Shown one piece after another: positions 16,352 to 25,666 of a DNA stretch of 64,000 bases. The DNA is from Saprospiraceae bacterium (GTDB lineage Bacteria > Bacteroidota > Bacteroidia > Chitinophagales > Saprospiraceae). Numbering within the stretch: the stretch's first letter is position 1; every line of letters starts with the position of its first letter. The notes below the pieces were generated by a model. That model saw only the letters and a program-made list of their open reading frames with translations. It was not told the DNA's origin and did no database searches. The DNA is taken from contig JALHLK010000005.1 in the NCBI GenBank assembly GCA_022844565.1, positions 114,875 to 178,874 on the forward strand. The letters run 5' to 3'. The position numbers were made by a program, and so were the translations under genes.

Positions 16352-18883
16352 ATGAGTAAAAAACTTCTCATTGTAGAGTCCCCTGCAAAAGCAAAAACAA
16401 TTCAAAAATATTTGGGAAATGACTTCGAAGTAAAATCGAGTTATGGACATATTAGAGACCTCGATAAAGGAAATAAGGCTGTAGATATTGAAAATGGATT
16501 TGAACCCAAATATATTGTTCCTATCGAAAAGCGAAAACTGGTTAAAGAACTTAAGGATGCCTCACTCAAAGCTTCGGAAGTTTGGCTAGCAACGGATGAA
16601 GATAGAGAAGGAGAAGCGATTTCTTGGCATTTATGCGAAGTTTTGGATATATCGCCTATCTTAACTAAAAGAATAACCTTTAGTGAAATCACAAAACCTG
16701 CAATCCAAAAAGCAGTACAAAATCCAAGAACGCTCGACATTGATTTAGTCAATGCACAGCAGGCAAGAAGGATATTGGACAGATTGGTCGGATTTGAACT
16801 TTCGGAAGTACTTTGGAGAAAGGTAAAAGGAAAGTTGTCTGCTGGAAGAGTGCAGTCTGTAGCGGTAAAACTAATCGTAGAAAGAGAAAGAGAGATCAAT
16901 GAATTTACTACCGAAGCTTACTTTAAGGTTTCGGCAATATTCAATGTAAAGAATGACAAAGGTGACGCTGTATTACTCAAGTCAGAACTTAAAAACAGAA
17001 TAGATACGATCCAAGATGCCAAAACATTCGTGGAAAAAGCGAATGGTGCTACTTTCAAAATTGAAAAAATTGAAAAAAAGCCTTTAACCCGTAAACCGGC
17101 TGCACCTTTTACTACCTCTACTCTTCAACAAGAGGCCAGTAGAAAATTGTATTTCGGTGTAAATAGGACAATGTCTACTGCTCAACGACTTTACGAAGCT
17201 GGACATATTACGTATATGAGAACGGACTCAACAAATATAAGTGAGACAGCATTAGCAGGTATTGCAGATCAAATAAATGCCGAATTTGGAGAAAAATACC
17301 TCAAAATAAGGAAATATAAGAACAAGGTAAGCAATGCTCAAGAAGCGCACGAAGCGATCAGACCTACCTATATTGAAAATAAAACAATAGAAGGTGGTAG
17401 TGACGAACAAAAGCTTTATGATCTCATCAGAAAGAGGACTATTGCTTCTCAAATGGAAGATGCACTTTTGGAAAAAACCAATGTCGACATTTCAATTAGT
17501 ACTATAAGAGAAGCGATCTTATTAGCTGAAGGAGAGGTTCTTAAATTTGATGGTTTTCTTGCTGTGTACATGGAAAGTACTGACGAAGATGAGGAAGGAG
17601 AAGGAAAAGGAATTTTGCCACCGCTTTCTATCGGTCAAATTTTAGATCTTAATAATTTATCAGCAACAGAAAGGTATACAAGGCCACCTTCGAGATATAC
17701 AGAGGCAAGTCTAGTCCAGAAATTGGAAGAATTAGGGATCGGTAGACCATCGACTTATGCCCCTACCATCAGTAAAATCATGGAGGAAGAACGTGGGTAT
17801 GTCACCAAAGAAAGTCGCGAAGGAGAAGAAAGAAAATTCCAAAAAATAGAGCTTAAAAAAGGTGTCATAACCGAAAAAACAGAAACAGAAATAACAGGTA
17901 GTACATCCAATAGACTTTATGCTTCTGATATCGGTATGATCGTTACAGATTTTCTAGATCAGAATTTTAATGAAGTAATGAATTATTCTTTTACTGCTGA
18001 GGTAGAAGATAAATTAGATCAAATCTCCAATGGAAATTTTGAATGGAAGACGATGCTTAAAGACTTCTATTCACCTTTTCACGCACTTGTAGAAGACACA
18101 AAAGAGAATGCAGAAAGGGCAAAAGGTAAGCGTGTATTAGGTAAAGACCCCGTCTCGGGTCATTCGGTTTTGGTACAAATAACTAGATACGGACCTGTCG
18201 TCCAGATTGGTGATCAAGAAGAATTGAAAGAAGGAGAAAAGCCAAGATTTGCAAACCTAAAAAAAGAGCAATCTATGGAATCTATCACTTTTGCTGAGGC
18301 CATGGATTTATTTCAATTGCCAAAATCTTTTGGTGTGTATAAAGGTGAAGAACTCATCATAAGCAACGGTAGATTTGGCCCTTATATTAAGTTGGGGGAT
18401 GTTTATGCCAATTTAGGCAGAGGGACCGATCCTCTATCCGTTAGTAAGGATCAAGCGATAGAAATCATCGATGTAAAACTTAAAGAAAGTGAACCCGTAG
18501 CACGGTACAAAGGTGTACCAATCACAAAGGGTAAGGGTAGATTTGGTCCATTTGTTAAATGGGGAGACCTTTATGTTAATATACCTAAAAAGTACGACAT
18601 AGATAAACTATCTGAGAAAGATGCCATCGATCTTGTAGAAGAAAAAATCAATAAAGAAGCCAATAGGTATATCCAACACTGGCCCGAAGAACAAATATCT
18701 ATTGAAAATGGAAGATGGGGGCCATACGTAAAATACAAGAAAAGTAATGTGAAGATACCTAAGAGTGACGATGGTAAATTGACAGCAGACAATCTTAAAA
18801 TAGTAACGCTTGAAACAGTAAAATCTTGGATTGAAAATGAGTTACCTGGGACATTCACAAGTAAAAAACCTACAAAAAAGTAA
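16352..18883 (+). CDS. topA: DNA topoisomerase I
   Basis: An 843-residue type IA topoisomerase that relaxes negative supercoils. The Toprim domain is at the N-terminus ('LLIVESPAKAKTIQKYLG', 'DEDREGEAISWHL'), and the catalytic Tyr288 is in 'HITYMRTDSTN'. The C-terminus lacks the Cys4 zinc fingers of enterobacterial TopA and instead has about four Toprim-C repeats with the pattern 'GRFGPYIKLGD', 'GRFGPFVKWGD' and 'GRWGPYVKY', as usual in Bacteroidota. The length is normal. Confidence 0.97.
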   Translation: MSKKLLIVESPAKAKTIQKYLGNDFEVKSSYGHIRDLDKGNKAVDIENGFEPKYIVPIEKRKLVKELKDASLKASEVWLATDEDREGEAISWHLCEVLDISPILTKRITFSEITKPAIQKAVQNPRTLDIDLVNAQQARRILDRLVGFELSEVLWRKVKGKLSAGRVQSVAVKLIVEREREINEFTTEAYFKVSAIFNVKNDKGDAVLLKSELKNRIDTIQDAKTFVEKANGATFKIEKIEKKPLTRKPAAPFTTSTLQQEASRKLYFGVNRTMSTAQRLYEAGHITYMRTDSTNISETALAGIADQINAEFGEKYLKIRKYKNKVSNAQEAHEAIRPTYIENKTIEGGSDEQKLYDLIRKRTIASQMEDALLEKTNVDISISTIREAILLAEGEVLKFDGFLAVYMESTDEDEEGEGKGILPPLSIGQILDLNNLSATERYTRPPSRYTEASLVQKLEELGIGRPSTYAPTISKIMEEERGYVTKESREGEERKFQKIELKKGVITEKTETEITGSTSNRLYASDIGMIVTDFLDQNFNEVMNYSFTAEVEDKLDQISNGNFEWKTMLKDFYSPFHALVEDTKENAERAKGKRVLGKDPVSGHSVLVQITRYGPVVQIGDQEELKEGEKPRFANLKKEQSMESITFAEAMDLFQLPKSFGVYKGEELIISNGRFGPYIKLGDVYANLGRGTDPLSVSKDQAIEIIDVKLKESEPVARYKGVPITKGKGRFGPFVKWGDLYVNIPKKYDIDKLSEKDAIDLVEEKINKEANRYIQHWPEEQISIENGRWGPYVKYKKSNVKIPKSDDGKLTADNLKIVTLETVKSWIENELPGTFTSKKPTKK

Positions 18884-18916
18884 CATCGACACACATCGGC
18901 TCGTTAGTTTTTTGAC

Positions 18917-21049
18917 ATGAAGTATAATTTCTGCAAGTATTTAGTTTTTTTAATCCTTACTGTGTACAGTTCTGTAAATCTTTTTTCCCAAGAGAAGGAG
19001 CAAATATATATACGTAATGCAGATTTAGCTAAAGCAGAAACCAAGACTACCCCACCCCAAACCAGTTATATTGGCAATGTGCAAGCTTATCACAAAGGTG
19101 CTTTTATTTTTTGCGACAATGCAATCATGAAAGAAAACGTACTTTATGCTAATGGCAAAGTATCTATCTTACAAAATGACACCATCCAAACATATGCAGA
19201 TACGTTAATTTATGATGGAGATCAAAATCTTGCTTATTTAATTGGTAATGTGATTTTGATTAATGGAAAAGACACACTCTACACCACAGAATTGGAATAC
19301 AACACAGAGACAAAAATAGCTCGATACACCAAGAAAGCTTTGATGAAGACCGAACAAACCACCCTGAAAAGTCAAATTGGAGTTTACGATACGAAGATCA
19401 AAGAAGCCTGGTTTTACGAAAAAGTGAGTATCGAATCTGACAGCCTTTATATTACGACCGATAGTCTGAGATATTTAACAGATCAGGACGAATCATCATG
19501 GGCGAGTCCAGGAATCGTCAAAACAAACAATGCTACCCTTTACAGCGAAAATGGCAACTTTAATAACAAAACCAAAATCGGCAAATTCTATGACAATGCC
19601 CAATATAAAGAGGATACCATTACAGCCTCTGCTGATACCATTTTTGTAGATAGAACCAATGATATTTTCAGTTTAACGGGCAATAGCATTTATTATACTC
19701 CCTCAGATAGCGCAACCGCCGGACGCATCTTTTATAATAAAAAATTAGACAGTTTAGCACTAGAAACAAACGCTGTTTACATTGGCAAATCAAATAGAAC
19801 CACTGGAGATAGCATCACTTACAACAAAAAAACCGAAGCCATCACCATCAAAGGTGAAAGTAAGATCGTAGATGGCAGTACTACACTAAGTGGCAAATAT
19901 GTGAAGTATGACAAGAAATCAAAAGCTGGTTATGCGACTGGCAATGTAATCTACGCTGATACCACCGAAAATATCCAACTTTGGGCTGACACTTTAGATT
20001 TTAACGGAGATACAAAGTATGTAAAGGCTACTGCTGTTGAGGGTAAAAAACCAGTCTATGCTTCAAATCAAGATGGAGATTCTATCTATATTTCTGGTAA
20101 AACACTGTTAAGTTATAGAACAATCATAGATAGAAGGGAAATAAAAGTTTTAGACTCATTGTCAAGTATAAGTAAGAAGTCGGTAGTTTATTTTCATATG
20201 AATTTAGATAGTTTAGATGTTCATAAATTGGATAAAAAGACCTTTAAATCATACATTTTAAGTAAATATTACCAGCAAGAGCTCATCAATTACGATACCA
20301 TTGAGATGACCGTTGTGGATAGTTTGTTAGCCTTAGACTTATTTAATTTTGAGAAAGACACAAAAAAGCAAAAAGAGATCGATACCATACAATATTTAGT
20401 GGTCAATAAAGAAGTCGTTGTATACAAAAAGGATATGCAAATGTTGTCCGATTCTTTGTTTTTTAATGGTACAGATTCGATTTTTACACTTTTCTATGAT
20501 CCAATCATCTGGACAGATTCTACTCAAATGACTGCTGATACCATTTCCATACAGTTGCAAAACAAAAAAGTGTCTGGATTAAAACTTCAAAAAAATGCCT
20601 TTATCATCTCGACGGAAGATTTTAAATTCTATAATCAAATAAAGGGTCGAAATACATTTGGAAATTTTAAAGATGGAGAACTCGAAAAAATAAAGGTTGA
20701 GGGGAATGCACAATTGTTGTATTACCTAAAAGACGATAAAGATAAGTCTTACATCGGAGCCAATACCACAGAAGCCAGTAATTTCCTATTCCTCTTTGAA
20801 AGTGGGAAAATCAATGAGATAAGGCATTTTGGCAACCCACAATCAAAGATTTTACCCATGAAAGGCACTGATCACACAGGTTTAAGATTAGAAGGCTTTA
20901 AACTTGAATTTGACAATAGGCCAATAGGCATCCAAGAAGTATTTTTTCCCAGAAAAAGAGTTGCTGCCATCCCCCAAATTAAAGAAAACCAAAGTGAAAA
21001 ATCTTTTGAAGTTGACAATGACAATGTCAAATTTATTAAGAAAAATTAA
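18917..21049 (+). CDS. OstA/LptA-family protein, large Bacteroidota form
   Basis: A 710-residue secreted protein with an N-terminal signal peptide ('YLVFLILTVYSSVNLFS'). The body is made of many short beta-jellyroll units of the OstA/LptA type: 'YADTLIYDGDQNLAYLIGNVILINGKDTLYT' and repeated 'gdsi-tyn-k--A' patterns. The family carries lipopolysaccharide across the periplasm or is part of its export bridge. It is far longer than enterobacterial LptA (about 180 residues), which is common for this group. It lies 33 bases after topA and could be cotranscribed. Confidence 0.82.
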   Translation: MKYNFCKYLVFLILTVYSSVNLFSQEKEQIYIRNADLAKAETKTTPPQTSYIGNVQAYHKGAFIFCDNAIMKENVLYANGKVSILQNDTIQTYADTLIYDGDQNLAYLIGNVILINGKDTLYTTELEYNTETKIARYTKKALMKTEQTTLKSQIGVYDTKIKEAWFYEKVSIESDSLYITTDSLRYLTDQDESSWASPGIVKTNNATLYSENGNFNNKTKIGKFYDNAQYKEDTITASADTIFVDRTNDIFSLTGNSIYYTPSDSATAGRIFYNKKLDSLALETNAVYIGKSNRTTGDSITYNKKTEAITIKGESKIVDGSTTLSGKYVKYDKKSKAGYATGNVIYADTTENIQLWADTLDFNGDTKYVKATAVEGKKPVYASNQDGDSIYISGKTLLSYRTIIDRREIKVLDSLSSISKKSVVYFHMNLDSLDVHKLDKKTFKSYILSKYYQQELINYDTIEMTVVDSLLALDLFNFEKDTKKQKEIDTIQYLVVNKEVVVYKKDMQMLSDSLFFNGTDSIFTLFYDPIIWTDSTQMTADTISIQLQNKKVSGLKLQKNAFIISTEDFKFYNQIKGRNTFGNFKDGELEKIKVEGNAQLLYYLKDDKDKSYIGANTTEASNFLFLFESGKINEIRHFGNPQSKILPMKGTDHTGLRLEGFKLEFDNRPIGIQEVFFPRKRVAAIPQIKENQSEKSFEVDNDNVKFIKKN

Positions 21050-21374
21050 TCTGTAATTTATTGCCAAACAACTAATTATATCCAACTATTTACCTGCTTT
21101 TAGTTAAATATCCTTTAATATCAAAAAAATAACATACTTATTGGAACGATTATGTATTAAAAAGATTTTAATATGAATGTTGAGATTCCAAGATTAATTA
21201 GTAGTGAGTTTTGGAAGGTTTGATGTTTATTAGGTAGAGGTATTTATGGGTATCTCTACCTTTTTTTTTAGTTAAAATTTGCTTTTAAACATTAGAGCTT
21301 TAAAATTGAACAATCCAACAAAGCAACTCATCTAAAATTGTTTATCTATGCATGAATTTAAATGCACATAATTT
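21050..21374. other. 325-base gap: possible small transcript ahead of the PUL
   Basis: An ATG at 21173 opens a 16-codon frame (MNVEIPRLISSEFWKV, stop at 21221-21223) and is followed ten bases later by a strong terminator. No database support; it may be a small RNA, a leader or chance. The rest of the gap, 21270-21374, is AT-rich leader of the first PUL gene. Confidence 0.4.
21233..21269 (+). terminator. Rho-independent terminator before the PUL
   Basis: Stem GGTAGAGGTA / TATCTCTACC (10 bp, one G-T pair) with an 8-base loop and a run of nine T. It lies 183 bases after the OstA-like gene and separates housekeeping genes from the PUL. Confidence 0.85.
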
Positions 21375-23246
21375 ATGATAAAAACTATATTTAAATTTTT
21401 CTTTTTATCATCAACAATTTTGATAATACACCAGCCACATTTGGATGCTCAAAACATCCAAGGAGAATTGAAAAAATGGCATAAAGTAACCATAGATTTC
21501 GAGGGGCCAATGACGGATGAAAAGGCGATGCCAAATCCATTTACTTATTACCGACTAGACGTTTTGTTTACTCACGAATCGGGAAGTCCGGTTTTACTTG
21601 TTCCTGGTTTTTATGCTGCGGATGGCAATTCACAAAATACTTCTGCAATTTACGGAAATAAGTGGAGAGTGCATCTTAGCCCACCAAAAATAGGCAAATG
21701 GCAATATGAAGCTAGATTTAAAGCTGGAGAAGATGCTGCAGTTGTAGGTAGCACGATATCGGCAGGATATTTTGATGGGCAGAAGGGAGAATTAGTCATT
21801 AAAGAAAATGATAAAAACTTACCCGACAACAGAGCCAATGGAAGATTGGAATATGTAGGCAAACGGTATTTAAAATATGCGGAGACAGGTGAATATATGG
21901 TCAAAGCAGGAGCAGATTCACCTGAAAACATGCTGCATTTCCAAGACTTTGATGGCACATTGGATGGGTATGGCAAACTGGGTAAGGACTACCTAAAATT
22001 ATTAAAAACATGGGTTCCTCATGCTCAAGATTATGAAGAAAGTGCTTCCCAATATACTTGGAAAGATGGAAAGGGTAAGAATATCTTAGGAGCCATAAAC
22101 TATCTGCATAAGATGGGAATGAACGCTTTTTCCTTTCTTACTTTTTCGGTAGATGGTGATGATGGATGTGTTTATCCACATTTGGTGAAAGAGGATTCGT
22201 TGTTTATAAGAGCATCTCAGGAGTCTAAAGCCTGGGAAAAAGCATTGATTCAAGATCGGTTTGATGTATCGAAACTGGCACAATGGGAACAAGTTTTTGA
22301 CTATGCAGAAACTAAAGGTATGTTTCTTCATTTCAAAACTTTTGAAAATGAAGCGGTCTCAAAAATGGGCAAATCTGTGTTGAGTAGAGAAAGAAAATTA
22401 TACTACAGAGAATTGATTGCTAGATTCAGCCATCACCTTGCCCTCAATTGGAATCTAAGTGAAGAAACCAATGTGGATGTGGATTTAGTCAAACAGACTG
22501 CATCTTATATCCGACATTTGGACCCATATAAAAACCATGTAGTGCAACATACTTTTCCTTTTGACCACAAAAAGGACAATGCGGAACGCCCTAATTTTAG
22601 ATACTATTATGATAATTTGGTAGGGTTTCAAAGTGAACTGACGGGTGCTTCGCTTCAATTGCACAAAGAAGATATCCACGAACAAGTAAAACATTGGGTA
22701 AAAGCTTCAGAATTAACAGGAAAGCCTTGGGTGATTTGTAATGATGAGCAAGGAAAGGCATCAGATGGAGTTACTGTCGATTTTGATCATCCAAGTTATA
22801 TCGGTAAGTTAAAAGATAACACTGATGAAATAAGAGGAGTTGCACTTTGGGCTACCCTGCTGGCTGGCGGTATGGGCGTAGAATATTACTACGGATATCA
22901 GTGTGAAAGTAATGACTTAAATAATGAAGATCATAGATCGAGAGCTAGAAAATACGAGCAAGCAAAATATGCACTCGATTTTTTTAGAAAGTATTTACCT
23001 TACAACGAGATGTTAAGTATGGATGAATTGACCCAAAATCCAAAGGACTATGTGTTTGCCAAAAAAGATGAAATCTACTGCATTTACATACCAGCTAATG
23101 AACAATCTACTCTAAGTTTAAAAGGTAAATACGATGTACAATGGTATGACCCAAGATCTGGGAAAATGGGATCAAAATCCAGTTTTAAAAATCTAAACAA
23201 ACCTGACCAAAAAGATTGGGTTGCATTAATTACCATAAAGAAATAA
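21375..23246 (+). CDS. DUF5060-type putative glycoside hydrolase
   Basis: A 623-residue secreted protein. After a signal peptide comes a DUF5060 beta-sandwich ('ELKKWHKVTIDFEGP', residues about 30-130), then a TIM-barrel-like central domain ('NYLHKMGMNAFSFLTFSVDGDDG', 'HHLALNWNLSEETNVD') in which 'NLSEE' is a candidate acid/base region, and a C-terminal putative collagen-binding-type beta domain ('YDVQWYDPRSGKMG'). Proteins of this architecture are common in marine PULs, but biochemical activity is poorly established. It is the first gene of the left arm, 4 bases before a sulfatase, so the two are cotranscribed. Confidence 0.8.
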   Translation: MIKTIFKFFFLSSTILIIHQPHLDAQNIQGELKKWHKVTIDFEGPMTDEKAMPNPFTYYRLDVLFTHESGSPVLLVPGFYAADGNSQNTSAIYGNKWRVHLSPPKIGKWQYEARFKAGEDAAVVGSTISAGYFDGQKGELVIKENDKNLPDNRANGRLEYVGKRYLKYAETGEYMVKAGADSPENMLHFQDFDGTLDGYGKLGKDYLKLLKTWVPHAQDYEESASQYTWKDGKGKNILGAINYLHKMGMNAFSFLTFSVDGDDGCVYPHLVKEDSLFIRASQESKAWEKALIQDRFDVSKLAQWEQVFDYAETKGMFLHFKTFENEAVSKMGKSVLSRERKLYYRELIARFSHHLALNWNLSEETNVDVDLVKQTASYIRHLDPYKNHVVQHTFPFDHKKDNAERPNFRYYYDNLVGFQSELTGASLQLHKEDIHEQVKHWVKASELTGKPWVICNDEQGKASDGVTVDFDHPSYIGKLKDNTDEIRGVALWATLLAGGMGVEYYYGYQCESNDLNNEDHRSRARKYEQAKYALDFFRKYLPYNEMLSMDELTQNPKDYVFAKKDEIYCIYIPANEQSTLSLKGKYDVQWYDPRSGKMGSKSSFKNLNKPDQKDWVALITIKK

Positions 23247-23250
23247 AACA

Positions 23251-24642
23251 ATGAATAGATACATTCAAATTGCCTTTATTATGCTCGCCTTTTTAGGTTG
23301 TATTTCTCAAAAGGACATAGCACCTAAAAGTCAAAAAATGAATGTTTTATTCATTCCAGTTGACGATTTAAATCACTGGATAACTTATTTTGGAAGAAAT
23401 AATCAATGTAAAACGCCAAATTTGGATCGATTATCAGCCATGGGAGTCAGTTTTACCAATGCGCATTGTGCTGCACCAGCGTGTTGCCCATCGAGAGCTG
23501 CTTTGATGAGTGGTATCAGACCTTCCAGCAGTGGTGTGTATGACAATTCAGATGATTGGCGAAAAGGTATACCCGTAGACAAAACGATGTTTACCCATTT
23601 TAAAAATAATGGCTATAAAATATTAGGTGGTGGGAAAATTTACCACGGAGGCTTTGATCGCATGGAAGAATTCGATTATTTTTTTGATGGTGGTGTAAAT
23701 CAAGCCAACAGAAATGTAGTAAAAAAAGGTGAATTTGGCGGTATTAAATGGGCTGAATTGGATGCGGATGATGATGTGTTGATGGATTATCACGTGGCCA
23801 ATTGGGCAGCGGAGGAACTTGGCAAAAAACATGAAAAACCATTTTTCCTAGCCTCGGGGATTTTTAGACCACACATGCCGTGGAATGTTCCAAAAAAATA
23901 CTTTGACATGTTCCCTATTGAGTCTATTAACTTACCTCCATTTAATCCTAATGACCTTGATGATTTACCAGCAGAAGGAGTCACTATGGCCAACCCTAAT
24001 CAGGACCACAATAAATTAAGCGGTGAAGAGCAATGGAAAGAAGCAATTAGGGCTTATTTAGCTTGTATAGCTTATGCCGATGTTCAAATAGGGCGGATAT
24101 TAGATGCTTATGAAAAATCTCCTGAGAGAGAAAATACGATGATCGTTCTTTGGGGTGACCATGGGTGGCATTTAGGAGAAAAACATCATTGGCGTAAGTT
24201 TTCGCTATGGGAAGAAGCTACACGTTCTCCTTTGATTTGGGTCGTACCAGGAGTGACACCAAAAGGATCTTTATGCAATAGGTCAGTTGATTTTCTTAGT
24301 ATCTTCCCTACCCTATCTGAACTCAATGGACTGGACATACCTGCCCATAATGAAGGTGTAAGTGTGGCAAAATTGCTTAAAAATCCAAAAGCAGCATGGG
24401 ACACTCCAGCGCTTATTACTTTTAAAGAGGGTAATCATGCGGTAAAAACCGAAAAGTACAGATATATTATGTATGCAAAAGGTGGTGAGGAATTGTATGA
24501 TGTGGTCAATGATCCTTATGAATGGAAGAATATTGTTTCTGAAAAAGAACACCAAATGGTTGTCAATGAATTAAAGCAATATCTTCCGAAAAAAGAAAAA
24601 CCCGCGGTGGGTAAGGATATTGGAGCTGCTGCTAAAGATTAG
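23251..24642 (+). CDS. S1-family sulfatase, iduronate-2-sulfatase-like lipoprotein
   Basis: A 463-residue sulfatase. The lipobox 'FLGC' puts the lipid on Cys17, so it is membrane-anchored. The first metal site is 'PVDDLNHW' (residues 36-43) and the formylglycine motif C-x-P-S-R is 'CCPSR' with the modified Cys78. 'WGDHGWHLGEKHHWRK' completes the metal and sulfate site. The 'DDLNxW' and 'GEKxxWRK' patterns resemble iduronate-2-sulfatase-like enzymes (SulfAtlas S1_7 type; subfamily inferred). Activity requires a maturase, which is not in the window. It would remove a sulfate ester from the PUL substrate. Confidence 0.92.
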   Translation: MNRYIQIAFIMLAFLGCISQKDIAPKSQKMNVLFIPVDDLNHWITYFGRNNQCKTPNLDRLSAMGVSFTNAHCAAPACCPSRAALMSGIRPSSSGVYDNSDDWRKGIPVDKTMFTHFKNNGYKILGGGKIYHGGFDRMEEFDYFFDGGVNQANRNVVKKGEFGGIKWAELDADDDVLMDYHVANWAAEELGKKHEKPFFLASGIFRPHMPWNVPKKYFDMFPIESINLPPFNPNDLDDLPAEGVTMANPNQDHNKLSGEEQWKEAIRAYLACIAYADVQIGRILDAYEKSPERENTMIVLWGDHGWHLGEKHHWRKFSLWEEATRSPLIWVVPGVTPKGSLCNRSVDFLSIFPTLSELNGLDIPAHNEGVSVAKLLKNPKAAWDTPALITFKEGNHAVKTEKYRYIMYAKGGEELYDVVNDPYEWKNIVSEKEHQMVVNELKQYLPKKEKPAVGKDIGAAAKD

Positions 24643-24697
24643 GATTGGGTTTTCATGGCAAAGTTGGTTTTGATGCGTTAGTAAAATAAAGTTTTAT

Positions 24698-25666
24698 ATG
24701 AAAAGAATAATTCCACTTTTCTCTTTTATTGTATTGCTAAGTTACCACACCTTTGCTCAAACTTGGACAACATTAATAACTGAGAATGAATGTACTCATC
24801 GCCACGAAAACTCATTAGCTGCCGTTAAGGATCATATCTACCTTTTAGGTGGGAGAAGGGTAAAGCCTGTGGAAGAGTATAATACAAAAACTAAATCTTG
24901 GACTAAAAAAGTGGTAACGCCCATTGAAATGCATCACTTTCAATCCATCACTTATAAAAACGAAATATGGGTTTTAGGTGCTTTTACTGGCCCATATCCC
25001 CACGAAAAACCAATCGATCAGATTTGGATATACAGTCCGAAAAAGGATGAGTGGCGAAAAGGTCCTGACATTCCAAATGATAGACTAAGGGGCTCGGCAG
25101 GTGCTTTTGTGCACAACAATAAGATCTATCTGATATGTGGTATTCAAGACGGGCATTGGGATGGCCATGTAGCGTGGTTTGACGTATACGATCCCAAAAC
25201 CAATGTTTGGCAACAATTGCCAGATGCACCGCGACCAAGAGATCATGCCCAAGCTGTAGTGATAGACAATACTTTATACCTTGCTGGAGGAAGAATGTCA
25301 AGCGGCATCATCAAAAAGGTTTTTGAACTTACTGTCAATGAAGTAGACATGTACGACTTTAAGCTCAATCAATGGACTACACTCCCTACACATCTTAACA
25401 TTCCTACGCCTAGAGCAGGAACCGCTGCGGTAGAATACAATAAAAAATTGTTAATCATCGGTGGTGAAAGTATTAGTCAAGGAACAGCTCATAATGAAGT
25501 AGAAGCTTTGGATGTAAAAAAGTTTAGTTGGCAAAAAATGGCTCCACTCAATACGGGTAGACACGGCACCTCTGCTGTCAAGATCAAAAATAAAGTTTAT
25601 ATCATTGGTGGATCGGGTAACAGAGGAGGATCTCCAGAACTTAATTCAATAGAGGTACTCGAATGA
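24698..25666 (+). CDS. Secreted Kelch-repeat beta-propeller protein
   Basis: A 322-residue protein with a signal peptide ('LFSFIVLLSYHTFA') followed by about six Kelch repeats, seen as recurring 'hiYLLGGR', 'kIYLICGI', 'TLYLAGGR', 'KLLIIGGES' and 'KVYIIGGSGN' strands with the intervening 'W' and 'P'. The whole protein is one propeller. Related proteins act as galactose-oxidase-like or N-acetylneuraminate mutarotases (NanM) or as binding proteins; no catalytic residues can be assigned. It overlaps the next gene by 4 bases, so it is coupled to the acid-sugar kinase. Confidence 0.83.
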   Translation: MKRIIPLFSFIVLLSYHTFAQTWTTLITENECTHRHENSLAAVKDHIYLLGGRRVKPVEEYNTKTKSWTKKVVTPIEMHHFQSITYKNEIWVLGAFTGPYPHEKPIDQIWIYSPKKDEWRKGPDIPNDRLRGSAGAFVHNNKIYLICGIQDGHWDGHVAWFDVYDPKTNVWQQLPDAPRPRDHAQAVVIDNTLYLAGGRMSSGIIKKVFELTVNEVDMYDFKLNQWTTLPTHLNIPTPRAGTAAVEYNKKLLIIGGESISQGTAHNEVEALDVKKFSWQKMAPLNTGRHGTSAVKIKNKVYIIGGSGNRGGSPELNSIEVLE

